A stretch of 64,000 nt of DNA. Origin: Cryoendolithus antarcticus (Eukaryota; Ascomycota; Dothideomycetes; Cladosporiales; Cladosporiaceae). Location of the stretch: positions 434,001-498,000 of the forward strand of contig NAJO01000001.1 of assembly GCA_002077065.1 (NCBI GenBank), in the 5' to 3' direction. Position 1 is the first letter of the stretch. Every line of letters starts with the position of its first letter. The notes beneath the pieces were generated by a model. That model worked only from the letters and a program-made list of their open reading frames with translations. It searched no databases and had not been told where the DNA came from. The translations under genes were made by a program, and so were the position numbers. Shown here in pieces: positions 51,391-62,319 of this stretch.

Positions 51391-52938
51391 ATGACTAGCA
51401 AACCCCTCCCCGAGTCCTCAATCCTGAGACCCCGCCCCGAATCCCTCGAGAACTCCGACGAATGGCCCGAATTCGAGCTAAAGGATGTCCGCGTCTACTA
51501 CGCCTCCGATCCCTCAACTCCAGCAAACCTCCTGGAAGCCAGCGTGCATAACCCGCTCAGCTTGACTGGCTACCTCGAGCCGATAGCAAAGAACCAGACC
51601 AAGCTCCTGCTCAAAAGCACAGCCAAGCGCGCGCCCATGATCGAGATCGCAGAGGTGCGAATGTACGCGTATGGTCAGGCAGAAGAGGGTAGAATCCTGT
51701 TCTGGGCTGCTGGAAAAGCAGGATGGTTCACGCTAAGTCCGTTGCGGGCTTATAAGGCTATGTGGGAGGAGATCTCGGAGGCTGTTACTCTGTTCTACTG
51801 GATTGCGGATGCGTATCGGGCGCGAAGGCCGGCGAGTGGGCGGAAGAATGCTGCGAATCTGCCAGATTACACGGCCGAGGAGTTATTTGAGGCGTACTCT
51901 GAGGGCATGAAGGGGGTGGGCGAGAAGAAGGCGAGGGAGAGTATGTATAGGCATAAGGAGTTTCTGTTTGCGAGTATGATTGCGGGGAAGGAGGGGATCA
52001 ATTGGAAGAGGAATCCACTTTATATGCATCTGAAGGGGCTGTTTCCGGAGGTACATGAGGTAGTCAAGGCGAGATTGACGGGCGTAGGGTTGTCTAAGAG
52101 GCAATCACAGATTGTCCGGCAAGGGTCTATGAGTTCCTCTGGAAGCAATGGAGTGAAGCGTAAAAGAGGGCAGGTGGAGCCCGAGTCGAGCGAAGTGGGC
52201 TCGGGCAAGGGGGTGGGTAGATCGCGGAAGCCGGACAGGATGTCGCAGGTTGCAGATGCGAAGCCGGCGAGACCTTCGCCAGCACGCAGGAGGGGAGCTA
52301 GGACTCCAGAGAGTGAGCCTGGAACGCCAGAAGACGATGGCGAGCAGAGCGCTCGACCCGCAATGAAGGGAAGGTCAATCTTGCGGCCTAAGCCGACGAT
52401 GGCTACTAAAGGCGCCGCCAAGGGCGGCAAAGCCCCTCTGATCAATGACGACGACGAAAATGACGAACTAGCCATTTCTCCAGTACCTACGAAGCAACAG
52501 CTCACTCAGCAAAGTCAACCACAACCCAAGGCCCAAGATGAAGACGAAGGCATCGACATCCCATCCTCGCCCTCGGACGCCGCGGGCGGTGCATCCGACC
52601 CCGCATCCCTCAATCACATTCCCGACCCTCTGCAACACGACACCTGGAATTGCGCCCTCGCAGGTTGCACTCACAAAGTCTACTGCGCTTCGCTTCCCGA
52701 CTCGCAACGGCTTATAAGAGAGCACTATGCCTTGCATGCCTATGATGACGATGACAGAGTGCAGCTGGTGAAGCAGCTGCAGCAGCCTTTCCTCCCGAGT
52801 GCGCATCTGATGGAACGGGTAAAGATGCAGGCGAGGGCTGAGGGGTTTCCGGGGAGTAGAAATGGCGTGGGAGAGGTGGCGGTGGAGGGAGGGTATAGTC
52901 GTTTTCCTGTTGGTGGCAGGGTGGTAAGGAAGTATTGA
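51391..52938 (+). CDS. RFTS-domain protein, Raf2/DIM-7-like
   Basis: Possible heterochromatin factor. One frame; start chosen at 51391 (MTSKPLPESSIL), 515 residues. Residues 25-165 look like the replication-foci-targeting (RFTS) domain of DNMT1 and fission-yeast Raf2: DEWPEFELKDVRVYYASDPS, NPLSLTGYLEPI, EIAEVRMYAYGQAEEGRILF, WAAGKAGWFTLSPLRAYKAM, ISEAVTLFYWIADAYRARRP. A helical segment and a long disordered basic part (GRSRKPDRMS, RRRGARTPESEPGTPEDDG) follow. Near the C-terminus, DTWNCALAGCTHKVYCASLP ... REHYALHAY looks like a Cys/His zinc finger. Raf2 has the same order (RFTS, then zinc finger) and belongs to the CLRC H3K9 methylation complex; DIM-7 is its proposed Neurospora counterpart. 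No methyltransferase domain is present, so it is not DNMT1. Confidence 0.6.
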   Translation: MTSKPLPESSILRPRPESLENSDEWPEFELKDVRVYYASDPSTPANLLEASVHNPLSLTGYLEPIAKNQTKLLLKSTAKRAPMIEIAEVRMYAYGQAEEGRILFWAAGKAGWFTLSPLRAYKAMWEEISEAVTLFYWIADAYRARRPASGRKNAANLPDYTAEELFEAYSEGMKGVGEKKARESMYRHKEFLFASMIAGKEGINWKRNPLYMHLKGLFPEVHEVVKARLTGVGLSKRQSQIVRQGSMSSSGSNGVKRKRGQVEPESSEVGSGKGVGRSRKPDRMSQVADAKPARPSPARRRGARTPESEPGTPEDDGEQSARPAMKGRSILRPKPTMATKGAAKGGKAPLINDDDENDELAISPVPTKQQLTQQSQPQPKAQDEDEGIDIPSSPSDAAGGASDPASLNHIPDPLQHDTWNCALAGCTHKVYCASLPDSQRLIREHYALHAYDDDDRVQLVKQLQQPFLPSAHLMERVKMQARAEGFPGSRNGVGEVAVEGGYSRFPVGGRVVRKY

Positions 52939-54596
52939 TTAGCAGAATGTGCTCGAGTGAGGCAGAAAGCTTTGTGAATACTTCAATGACTGAATGAGAT
53001 GTGCACTTCCGAGTGCTCAACAACAGCGCTGCTACGCCAGGCCCAAAGTACCTGCCCATAGTCTGCATGCTCGTTGTTGCAATTCCGAGCTCCCCGGAGA
53101 CGGGAAAAGTTTGTACGAAGTGCCTTGGCGGCAAGAGCGATGAGCATGGCAAAGTATGAGTGGGCTCATAGCTGATATGTCTCCGCTTCTTCAAACATTT
53201 GAACGCTCCTTTGCTACCGTACCTGTACCTGCAACAGTGGATCGCAGTATTGCCGTGTCCATGAGAGTCTCAACACCTGGTTGAGAATCCATAAACCTTC
53301 GCTTCTTCGAAAGTCGAAAGCTTCCAGTGCTGTCATGGCTGTACCTGCAACAGTCATTCGCGGTATTGCCATATCGATGAGAGGCTTGAGATGTGGTCGG
53401 AGACACCATTGGACAGTCTGCTCTCTCTCAATCATGTTGCAAAACAAGCCCGCTGTTGCGGGTGCCTCTGTAGTAGCACAGGACCATGCAGATTGTTAAA
53501 GAAACGAAGGTATAAGGCCCTTACCTTTGCGATCTCGACAAACGGAGTCCAGCACCGCCGTCGGAAGGTGGCCCGAGAAGCAAGAACCTGAAGCCCTGTG
53601 AACTCCTTACGAATCCGACATCGCGATCGCGGCTTCGCGCACTTCTGAGAGAACTCCTCTCATCAGCACACGCGCGCTTACTCGGAGCAGTCGGCGTTGG
53701 CGCTTCCACGTGTCGTCGTCAACACGGCACCACTTTTGTCCCAAAACAAGGAGTGAGGTTCACGCTCGATCTGCACTAGTCAGTAGCGTGTGCAACTAGC
53801 AAGCCACAATCTAAAATACCCCGTGAGAGCCACGAGTCGCGGGAACAAAGGTCTGGAGCACAGTCGCGGATTGAGTTTTGGATTGCGTGTGGAGGTCGAG
53901 GCCTGGTCCACCATATTGTCGTGATACTGTCGCGTAGTTTGAGACTTTGCTCTAAGTATTGGGCAGGAGTTTGATAGTTCGTGCTACGTGTCGGTGACGA
54001 GCCGTTGGAGGGAGCAAACTTGGTGTCGAGGCGTTGCGCTTCCAAGCGTCGAAATTAATTGAGATCAGCGATTCGCAGCGATGACGTGTGGCGGTGCTGT
54101 CTGAAGCGCGCATATCCTTGTGGCGATCTGGCGAGGATTTCCCGTCAGTCGGGGAGCACTCATGGACGGTGCGCAGGTGGTGAAGGTTCGATGGTCGTGG
54201 CCAGATCAGGAGCGCGAACAACAATCATCTTATGAAAATACTTAATGCATAGATGACAACGAGAATGCTAGTAGCCAAACTGAGAACACACAACCCGAGG
54301 TCACTGCACGCGAAAAGTTCGAGTTGGTGGAAGTCTGGTCTCATAGTGACGTAGGCGTTGTCGTCAATGCGTCGCGTTGCCGTGGGGAATTGGCAGGAGG
54401 CAAGGCCAGTCCAGCTTTCTCTTCCGCGCCAGCGTTTAACCACATCACCTCGTCCAACTCCCTCACCCTCTCCTCCACCTCACATACCCACTTTCATCAG
54501 AGATACCCTTTTACTGCGCTTCACTTTAGCAGCAGCGATACGACACGCCGTAATACAGAATAATACCCATCAACCTCCCGCACACCTTCAGACATC
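52939..54596. other. Long intergenic region upstream of HAM1-domain gene
   Basis: 1658 bp without a supported gene. It contains the two-copy repeat at 53185-53400 listed separately. The last 150 bp before 54597 are C/T-rich, like a 5' leader. Short ORFs on both strands show no motif. Confidence 0.5.
53185..53400. repeat. Two-copy degenerate tandem repeat, 116-bp period
   Basis: Both copies begin GCTTCTTC (53185 and 53301), exactly 116 bp apart. The best-matching part is CTGTACCTGCAACAGT at 53223 and 53339, followed by CGCAGTATTGCC / CGCGGTATTGCC and ATGAGAG. The second copy fades near 53400. No coding frame runs through both. Origin unknown. Confidence 0.65.
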
Positions 54597-57500
54597 ATGG
54601 CTTCCAAGGCGGTGAATGTGCCGGTGAACGCGGCGAACAAGGAGAAGGATGTCAACGCGAAGCTGCAGCTGTACGGCATTTACTCTGGTGAGTTTGTATC
54701 GACTGCGCGGTGGGCGCAAATCACGCGCTTCTCACGCGTCGAGGCAAACGGTTCACTGACATTCTGGATTCGCAGCATTCGCCAATGGCAAAGTCCCATC
54801 AGTAAGTCATAGATCAAGCCACAGATTCTTAAGAGATTAGCATTGACAATTGCGCAGAACAAGCAAATCGATGTGGCAATGAACACTGCGCTGCAATGGC
54901 ACGGTCTCTCCCAGCCGGACAAGAAGCTGTCTGCTGATGGCCAGACCCTCGTGCACGATCTCCGCAACGTCATTGAGCAAGCAAAAATCCTCATGCTCTC
55001 CAAGAACCAAGGCAACTTGCTCCAAGACTTCATCTGGCAAACGCAGCAAATCGGCAAGGCTGATGCGCATGGCATCGCTGCTCCCATTGACAAGGACACC
55101 GCAAAGCAGCACGGCAATGAGGCACTCGAAGGTCTCCGTACTCTTGGTACACTCTTGATCACCAACGGCCAATTCCGCAAGCTTCGTAAGTTACCTGTCA
55201 ATGCCTGTGCGCCCGACCTGTACTAACAATGCAACAGTCAGCGACGCGTCCGTTCTGCTTCGTGACATTGCTGGAGACGCCGCACAGAAGACCGCCAATA
55301 AAGTCAATCCATCAGAGGATGCGCTTTCTCAGCTCGACAAGCCCGCAGAGGACAACGTGTGGCACGAGGCACCAGATCTCTCGAGGGAGAACATTCGCGG
55401 ACAAATCCAGTCCAAGGTGCCCATCGGCAGGAAGGACCTCGACAAGGCTGCTGGCGATGCTGCTCAAGCCACAAACCCAGATGGGTCGAGAGACCCCACA
55501 GCTGCCGCAGACCGCTCTGCGCAAGACCAGCAACAGGGCACATCTTCCACCAACCCTCAAGCCGGTGCCAAGGTCGCTGCACAGAACCTCAAGGACACCG
55601 CCAGCCAGAACATCCCCGAAGACCAGAAGGACAAGGCACGCCAATACCGCGAGCGCACCAACGCGTACTTCAAGGACAAGCTGCCTCAGGACCGCCGCGA
55701 CCAGGTCGTGTACCGCTTGAAGAAGATGGTCGTGGAGATTCAGGGCCACCAAGATTGTAAGATGCGATACCTCCTGTGCTTGCGTGGCATTCTGCTGACA
55801 TCGCGCTAGACTCGCAAGCCATCGATACCCTCCTCAGACTCGCTGAGGAGTACTCTGGACACACCCAGAACCTTGCTCAGCAAGGGACAAGTTCTGCAAA
55901 AGGTGCCCGGAACCAAGACGAAGTGCATTTGGCTGAAGCTGACCTCAAGGTGTGTTAATGTAGGCTTCATCTCAAATCAGCGAACAATGCTGACAGATCT
56001 CAAGACACTTCTTGAGCGATTCGCCAACTCCACCTCATTCGACGACATCACCGATTCGATTAACCAGATCTACCGTGATGCCGATAAGGATCCAGAGCTG
56101 AAGGACTGGTTCAGGAGCATGAACAGGTACATTCGCCGCTGCCTCAAGGAGCAGGGCTACATCCTCCAGGACTCCTCCAACGAGGACTGGAACAAGTTGT
56201 ACGATCACGGCCACTACCTCCTCCGTGACCGCTATAAGAACCATACCGACCGCATCGTTGATGAGTTCAAGTACGTCGGCGACCAGTTTGATAGGGACCC
56301 GCAGAACCGCGCATTTGGCGATGCCATGCAGAAGCTTTTCCTGGATCTCGGCAACGACGAGAATGGCAAGTCGACCTTCAAGCCTCATTTGATCAAGGAT
56401 CTGACGGAGGTCATCCTCCCGATGATCTTCGAGAACATCCGCTACGTGCCCATTCCCCGTATTGAGTACTCCGACCACATGATCGATGCGATTGTCGAGA
56501 ACCTCGTCATCGAGGGTGACAACCTTACGCCCAATGTGCTCGAGTTCGGCAGCGACAACTACTGGCGCTGGGGCCGCAAGTCCATCGCGAGCAAGAACAA
56601 GAACAAGGTCATGCTGTCCGTGTCCGGCGTGCAGTGCGATCTCCGTGATGTGTCCTACTACGTCAAGAAGAAGGAGGGCTTCCCAGGCATCACCGACAAG
56701 GGTGTCATGGACGTGTTCCTTGGCGGTTCCGGCTTGAGCTTCAAGGTGGCCATGGAGACTGCGGACAAGAGCGACCGCGCGCACTTCTTCAAGATTAACA
56801 ATGTCGAGGTTGACGTCAAGAACCTTCAGCTTAAGCTGAAGCAGTCCAACCACAAACTGCTTTTCGGCTTGTTCAAGCCTCTGCTCCTCAAGGTCATGAA
56901 GCCCGTCCTCCAGAAGGTCATCGAGAAGCAGATCAAGGACAATGTCCAGCAGCTCGACGCCATCATGTACAAGGCCAAGATAGAGGCCGACCGCGCGCAG
57001 CAAGAGGCTATGGAGAACCCCGACCCAGAGCACATTCAGAACATGTACCAGCGGTACTTTAACGCCATCCAGAAGCAGTTCCTGGACAAGAAGCAGAAGG
57101 CCGAGGAGGTTGCCGGCGACAAGAAGGTCAACATGGCCGTCACCCAGCACGACTCCATTTTCAAGAATATCGCGCTGCCAGGTGGCATCTCCACCAAGGC
57201 GACCGAGTACAAGGAGCTCGCCGCGAAGGGCGACAAGTGGGAGTCGCCTGTGTTCAGCATCGGCAGCGCCAGCGAGTCCAGCAACCTTCCCAAGGTCTCC
57301 GAGCTCTCCCGCCGCACTGGTGGTACCAGCACTGGCACCCGTGGCACAAGCAACCTCGACGGCACCAACGGCGGTATCGGCTCCGGTCTCGCTGGTGGTG
57401 CGGGCGGCGCTGGTCTCGCTGGTGCCGGCCTTGCTGGTGGCTCCGGCCTCACTGGCGGCCACGGCTCCGGTCTTACCGGCGGTCAAGGCTCCGGTCTTAC

Positions 57501-57777
57501 TGGTGGCCTTGGCTCCGGTCTTACCGGCGGTCAGACTTCCAGCCTCCCCTCGCACAACGGCCCCACTGGCACCTCCAGCAGCGGCTTTGCCAACCAGGTC
57601 GAGGGTGCCTTCAGCTCCGGCAACTCGAACCTCGCCAGCGGTCTGTCGTCCAACACCGGCGCCCTTCCCTCCGGCACCACTGGTACTTCCGGTCTGACCG
57701 GCAGCGGAACCACCGGTACCGGCACCAGTGGCACCTTCCTCGGCCAGAACAACCCCGTCCTTCGCGGCGACGCCTAA
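54597..57777 (+). CDS. HAM1-domain (TULIP-like) protein with Gly-rich tail
   Basis: Large conserved fungal protein whose C-terminal part resembles the HAM1_C / BPI-like lipid-binding families. Six exons: 54597-54687, 54776-54801, 54858-55185, 55238-55756, 55810-55949 and 56005-57777, about 958 residues. Exon 2 is only 26 nt (AFANGKVPS). Conserved blocks include KQIDVAMNTALQW, LVHDLRNVIEQAKILMLSKN, TLLERFANSTSFDDITDSIN, RYVPIPRIEYSDHMIDAIVE, NVEVDVKNLQLKLKQSNHKL and FKPLLLKVMKPVLQKVIEKQ. The last exon ends in a Gly/Ser/Thr tail with GSGLTGG repeats (57460-57535). The last junction is the weak one: the GTGTGT donor fits best with an AAG acceptor at 56002-56004, where the sequence GACCTCAAG/GATCTCAAG is repeated on both sides. 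A lipid-transfer role is inferred only from the fold. Confidence 0.8.
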
Positions 57778-58310
57778 GTGCTCAGAGCGCAATGGTCGTC
57801 AGGTTGTCCCAGTAGCTTGACACCGCCACGAGGTTGTTGGATTGGCTTACGGAATGATACCCCTGCAAAGCTGTTTTAAAGTGCGAGAATACGGTATGAG
57901 AAGTGTGTATTGGATGATTGTTACTGAGCATCAAGCATATGAGTGGACGGCTGCTAGTGGGTTCATCTCTTTGACGTTGCATAATACCACAGTAGCGATG
58001 AGATTGATAGTGTTGGGGTGTGCGGGCAGAAAAGTGCGAATAGCGTAATAATTACATGGTTTCTGATTACGTTCGCTCCCTTTCACTTCACTGTCTACCT
58101 GGAGTTTCAGCTGTAGTGTACTTCTCGACGCCTACGTTCGAAAACGGTTCCACAGTACACATCGCCAATGAAGAGAGACAAGCTGCAGGCTGTCACCCAA
58201 AATCACTTTCTAGAGTCCTTTCTCCTTGGGCATGAGGCAGTGTTCGACAATCGCAGCAATGCTGATAGCAGCACAACCCGGTATCGTACAATGGTAGAGA
58301 CGGAGCCTTC
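57778..58310. other. Intergenic between convergent genes
   Basis: 533 bp of 3' sequence between the HAM1-domain gene and the DUF1264 gene. Nothing recognised. Confidence 0.45.
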
Positions 58311-58961
58311 TCACTTTCCCTTCCAAGCCGCATCAGCATCCGCATGCAAACTCGGCTCCTCAATCCCCTTCCTCCCCTCCACCTTCCTCTCGCGATCAAT
58401 CCCCATCCTCTCGTCCCTCTCCCGCCACACGCTCTCGTCCACCTGACTCGCCTCTGTGAAACTCGTCATCAGTCTGGGCAAGCCTAGCGGTAGAGCGTCG
58501 CGGGTATCCCAGAGGTGGAACACTTTCCCGTACAGACCGACCACTTCTTCCATTTCCTTCTTCTCCGCAACCTCCCACGCTACCTCTGGCATGGTAGCAG
58601 GTTTAGGCATGGCCAGCATTCCAGACTTGACTTCGAAGACGTGGCTATGCCACAACTTCCTCTCCTCGGCATCTAGGCCGCAGTACAGGTCCGGCGCGAT
58701 CATGTACTCGATCCCAATAAGGCGAGCATTTGGCTCTGCGGAGTCGTAGAGGAGGCATTGTCGGACGGAGTTTGAGAGGTGGGCGCAGTAGTGGTCTGTT
58801 TCTACGGCGTGGCCTGGGGAGTCGGCGTACGTATGGAAGGCGTTGAGGTGGGCGCAGATGTTCTTTAGAGGGGCCAAGGGTTGGGTCAAGCCGGCAGCAG
58901 TGGTCAAGACGGTGTTCTTGAGATTCGTTTCAGGGCCGGGGACGGATGGGCTGTCTGGCAT
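58311..58961 (-). CDS. DUF1264 / oil-body-associated-like protein
   Basis: Member of the DUF1264 family, related to plant OBAP1. One intron-free frame of 216 residues, typical length. Signature blocks: PLKNICAHLNAFHTYADSPG, VETDHYCAHLSNSVRQCLLY, ARLIGIEYMIAPDLYCGLDA, EERKLWHSHVFEVKSGMLAM (with the conserved His/Lys residues), then VVGLYGKVFHLWDTRDALPL and GLPRLMTSF. Plant members associate with oil bodies; the fungal function is not known. The tail is charged and extends slightly beyond the domain. It diverges from DOT1. Confidence 0.88.
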   Translation of the reverse strand: MPDSPSVPGPETNLKNTVLTTAAGLTQPLAPLKNICAHLNAFHTYADSPGHAVETDHYCAHLSNSVRQCLLYDSAEPNARLIGIEYMIAPDLYCGLDAEERKLWHSHVFEVKSGMLAMPKPATMPEVAWEVAEKKEMEEVVGLYGKVFHLWDTRDALPLGLPRLMTSFTEASQVDESVWRERDERMGIDRERKVEGRKGIEEPSLHADADAAWKGK

Positions 58962-59589
58962 GGTGGCGACTTAAACGAGGTGAGGGGATATGTGAGGGAC
59001 GGGACACAAGGCTGGGTCGTGGCTTACTCGACGAAGAAGGGGAATTTATGGAAACCTTCAGAGATAGATGAGATACATTGCCTTACGCTAGGTTGCCCTG
59101 TTCTGAGCGACGGCGAATCGCTGGAGCTCACTCGACAGCTCCGTCTTTGACGTCACGTAGCGTAGTCGGACACGGTACACTCCTTGGTGTGTCACATACG
59201 CACGTTGACATCGGGTCAATCTTACGAGCCCTCAAGCATCGGCGCCCCATGTATCACGTGTCGGTCCCAAGGGGTCGCTTCCCCAGGATTCAGTTGCTCA
59301 TGGAATGTTGTCGGATCTCACGTGCGTGGAAGAAGTCTAAAGACGCGCGTGGGGCGGAAGGCGCCGCCGAGCCGCTTGGGGCGCGCTAGCCTCTTCGACC
59401 CGTTTGCAGCCCTCGACTGCCTCGTGTCGTCGGGCGTCTTTCGAGGTATTCTTTTTTATTAGTAGTTGGACTTTGGCATTCCAGTCGCGATAAGCATTTT
59501 CAGCGTTCTTATCAACTTTCACTCTCCTATCTGTCTACCGCCATCACTTCGATCGTCTTACTATCGCAGGCATCACTCCGGCGACCAGG
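58962..59589. promoter_or_regulatory. Divergent intergenic region, DUF1264 / DOT1
   Basis: 628 bp between divergent starts. C/T-rich just before the DOT1 start. Promoters inferred by position only. Confidence 0.45.
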
Positions 59590-61200
59590 ATGAACCCATC
59601 ATTAAAGAGCAAACCCTCCACACAGGGAGGTGCTGGACGACCCAGACCGACAGAGTCGAGTACAAATTCTCAGCCTAATAGGCAACCACTTGGCATCACC
59701 GGACGACCCACAATACCGTCGAGACCCTCGGGTCCTATCGTGCGGCCTCCCTCGAACCGATTTCAGCTCTCGACCACTACTGTATCGAGGCAGCCGGCCT
59801 TAACCTCGAGACCGTCAAAGACGGCCATAGCCTCGAGAAAGCCGGTGCCTGGGAATGTTAGAGATCGATTGGCTCCCGGATCGCGCGGAGTGAAGCGAAA
59901 GAGTGAGACGCCACAGCCTGCGTTCAGCGACGATGATGGCAGCTCCAGCGCAAGCGATAGTTACAGTGACTCGGATATGTCGACGAGAAAGCGCGCCAAG
60001 AGCAGCATCAGTTCCGTTGACACACACGTCGCATCGCGCCGGATTTTGGTCGCAAATGGTGCTGCAGAGACAGCCAAGTTCATTCATAGCAGGACTCTGA
60101 CGGCTAGCAAACTCCTGTACAAGCCTGCCATGATTGCGGAAGATAGTGCTGCTGCAAAGGTTGGACTTCAATACCCAAGTGCATGCGGGAAAGAGTATTT
60201 TGAGCTCAAGATCCTGAAGCGACAGTCTGACGATGAGTATAAGCCGATGGACGACATAGAGGAGACGATCAGGATCATATGCCATCACTATCTACCAGAA
60301 CGAGTGAAGCGGACGATCAAGCCGGGTCGCCATGAGATTGTCACGGGCCCGTACGAGACCGTCTACTCCAAGCGTCTCCTTCGGGCAAAGAACGAAGGAG
60401 ATGTCGAGAAGTACATTGATATCATCGAGGACTTCAATAAAATGCTGAAAGCATTGGTCGAAGACGGATCAATGCAGCGCGAGCTCCGTGGTCGGGCTAC
60501 ACTCCCACTTGACTGGTTCGAACGGATCCACAACCAAATATACTCGAGAACAGTCTCCCTTCACGTAGAGTCGCTGAAGCAATACGAGACTGGCACAGAC
60601 GACGTCTACGGCGAACTGCTCCCGTCTTTAGTGAGCAAGATCATCAACGTCACCCAACTCTCGCACGATCAGATCTTCGTCGACCTCGGCTCAGGCGTTG
60701 GCAACATAGTCCTGCAGACAGCTCTGCAGGTCGGCTGCGAAAGCTGGGGAATCGAGCAGATGCCAAATCCTTGCAAAGCCGCCGAGCTTCAAAAAGCCGA
60801 ATTCGCTGGCCGAACGAAACTCTGGGGCTTGTCGACCGGGAAAGTCAATCTCATCAATGGCAGCTTTTTCGACTGTCCAGAGATAGACGAAGTGCTCAAG
60901 CGAGCGGATGTCGTACTTGTCAACAACCAAGTCTTTTCGGCAGCGACCAACGACAATCTGCTGGCAAAGTTCCTTGATCTAAAGGAAGGCGCCAAGGTCG
61001 TTAGCCTGAAGCCTTTCGTGCCGAGAGATCATCGCATCACAAAGACAAATATGAACTCGATGTACGGCATGTTCAGGACTGAGGTGCACGAGTACTTCGA
61101 TAACAGCGTCAGCTGGGTTGCATATGGTGGCGAGTACCACGTCGCGATCAAGGACTCGAGCTTGTTGAGGAAGTTCGGGCAGGAGAATGGGATGGGGTAG
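59590..61200 (+). CDS. DOT1: Histone H3-K79 methyltransferase Dot1
   Basis: Methylates nucleosomal H3 lysine 79; roles in silencing and DNA-damage checkpoints. One intron-free frame of 536 residues. Residues 1-150 are disordered and basic (RPSNRFQLSTTTVSRQPAL, GVKRKSETPQ, MSTRKRAKSS), fitting the nucleosome-binding N-terminus. The catalytic part has EKYIDIIEDFNKMLKALVED, RGRATLPLDWFERIHNQIYS, the D1 motif DVYGELLPSLVSKIINV, the SAM-binding motif IFVDLGSGVGNIVLQTAL near residue 363, SWGIEQMPNPCKAAEL, and VVLVNNQVFSAATNDNL (the NNxxF-type catalytic segment), ending in SVSWVAYGGEYHVA. The length is standard for Pezizomycotina. Confidence 0.96.
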   Translation: MNPSLKSKPSTQGGAGRPRPTESSTNSQPNRQPLGITGRPTIPSRPSGPIVRPPSNRFQLSTTTVSRQPALTSRPSKTAIASRKPVPGNVRDRLAPGSRGVKRKSETPQPAFSDDDGSSSASDSYSDSDMSTRKRAKSSISSVDTHVASRRILVANGAAETAKFIHSRTLTASKLLYKPAMIAEDSAAAKVGLQYPSACGKEYFELKILKRQSDDEYKPMDDIEETIRIICHHYLPERVKRTIKPGRHEIVTGPYETVYSKRLLRAKNEGDVEKYIDIIEDFNKMLKALVEDGSMQRELRGRATLPLDWFERIHNQIYSRTVSLHVESLKQYETGTDDVYGELLPSLVSKIINVTQLSHDQIFVDLGSGVGNIVLQTALQVGCESWGIEQMPNPCKAAELQKAEFAGRTKLWGLSTGKVNLINGSFFDCPEIDEVLKRADVVLVNNQVFSAATNDNLLAKFLDLKEGAKVVSLKPFVPRDHRITKTNMNSMYGMFRTEVHEYFDNSVSWVAYGGEYHVAIKDSSLLRKFGQENGMG

Positions 61201-62319
61201 AACGCCAGTCCCTGGCGCAGGCTTGGGAAGAAAGAACCGCCGGAGTGATATCAGAACATGAAGAAAGTCCAGTCGTTGTGGGCGAAGGGTTGGCTACACG
61301 ATTTGCATGAATTAGCGACGGCATTGATGAGTCAACGGCATTGCAAGAGTGGCGGAAGGCAACAAGTGCTTTGTACTACCGGATCGTTGACCACTTATGA
61401 TTTGGGGGCACCACATCAACGCTTTCTGGTGAGTGCCTTTCCCATGATCGAAATGTCCTGACCGCTTCTCCTCAAGTCTGAAGACGCTTATGCGTCTGTC
61501 AGAGTGCTCCCGCCTCAGCCGATCAAGCTTTTACACCCTGTGAGACAGCTTTGAGGTATCGCTGTACTTGTCGAATCGAGTCTCTCACTAGCAAAGCAGT
61601 GGACCGCAACGGTGCTATGGTAAAGCTCGCGAGAGCAGTACCCGTGGTCCAGATACATCGAGAGACACGGGCGACACTCTTTGCGGAAAGTTTCCAGGTG
61701 GAGGTGTCTGATCCAGGTGTAGGTGGCTCAATCTTCCAGGTGTAGGTGTCTGGAGGCTTGCTATCTGCTCAACAACGGTTAGAGTAGCGAGCCAATGCTG
61801 CTTCGTCGAGCCTTGCGGACGAGTGTTGTACATTGCTCTGCGTAGGACATGTACTTGACTGGCTATATGGGTTCGACTGGAGTCTTAATTTGGAGATGCA
61901 TACCGTGAGTTCGTTCGCTCAGTGCAGAACCCAAAGTGTGTTTGGGCTAGCGTTGGCGTGGGAGGGTGTAGAGCTGCCTAGTCAGGCAATACCGGAGACT
62001 ACAATCGGGTATAGTACGATATCTGGTTGTTCCTTTCGCATGTGAGCTGAAGGTGCAGCAAATCGCCATGGAACACATGCAAAGCGTCAGGGCAAACATG
62101 AGTGACATAGTCTGGTCACCCACGTCGCTAATAACGCCTACCGCCTAACGCCGAGAATCTGAGTCTAGGCCCGAAACGGATAATCCGGCGAGCGGCTGTC
62201 GAGAGGGCGATATAAGAACACCGGTGCTGCGTCAGTGTCAGAGTCACAAAGCACACAACTCGACAATCCGACTTTCAGACTTACCATCAATCATTTCATA
62301 GCGGCGCAATCATACCAAC
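61201..62319. other. Intergenic, DOT1 to dehydrogenase
   Basis: 1119 bp with no supported gene. It contains the small CCAGGTG repeat at 61695-61752 listed separately. Only short frames occur. Confidence 0.5.
61695..61752. repeat. Three short CCAGGTG direct repeats
   Basis: Three copies of CCAGGTGKAGGTGKCT start at 61695, 61714 and 61737, each with one or two differences, separated by 3-7 bp. They lie about 570-625 bp upstream of the dehydrogenase start. Simple slippage or a cluster of binding sites are both possible. Confidence 0.6.

Noticed and set aside
56035..57792. 585-codon minus-strand frame over the HAM1-domain gene
   Set aside because: Antisense of a conserved coding exon, rich in Val/Leu/Gly as expected of reversed codons; no motif.
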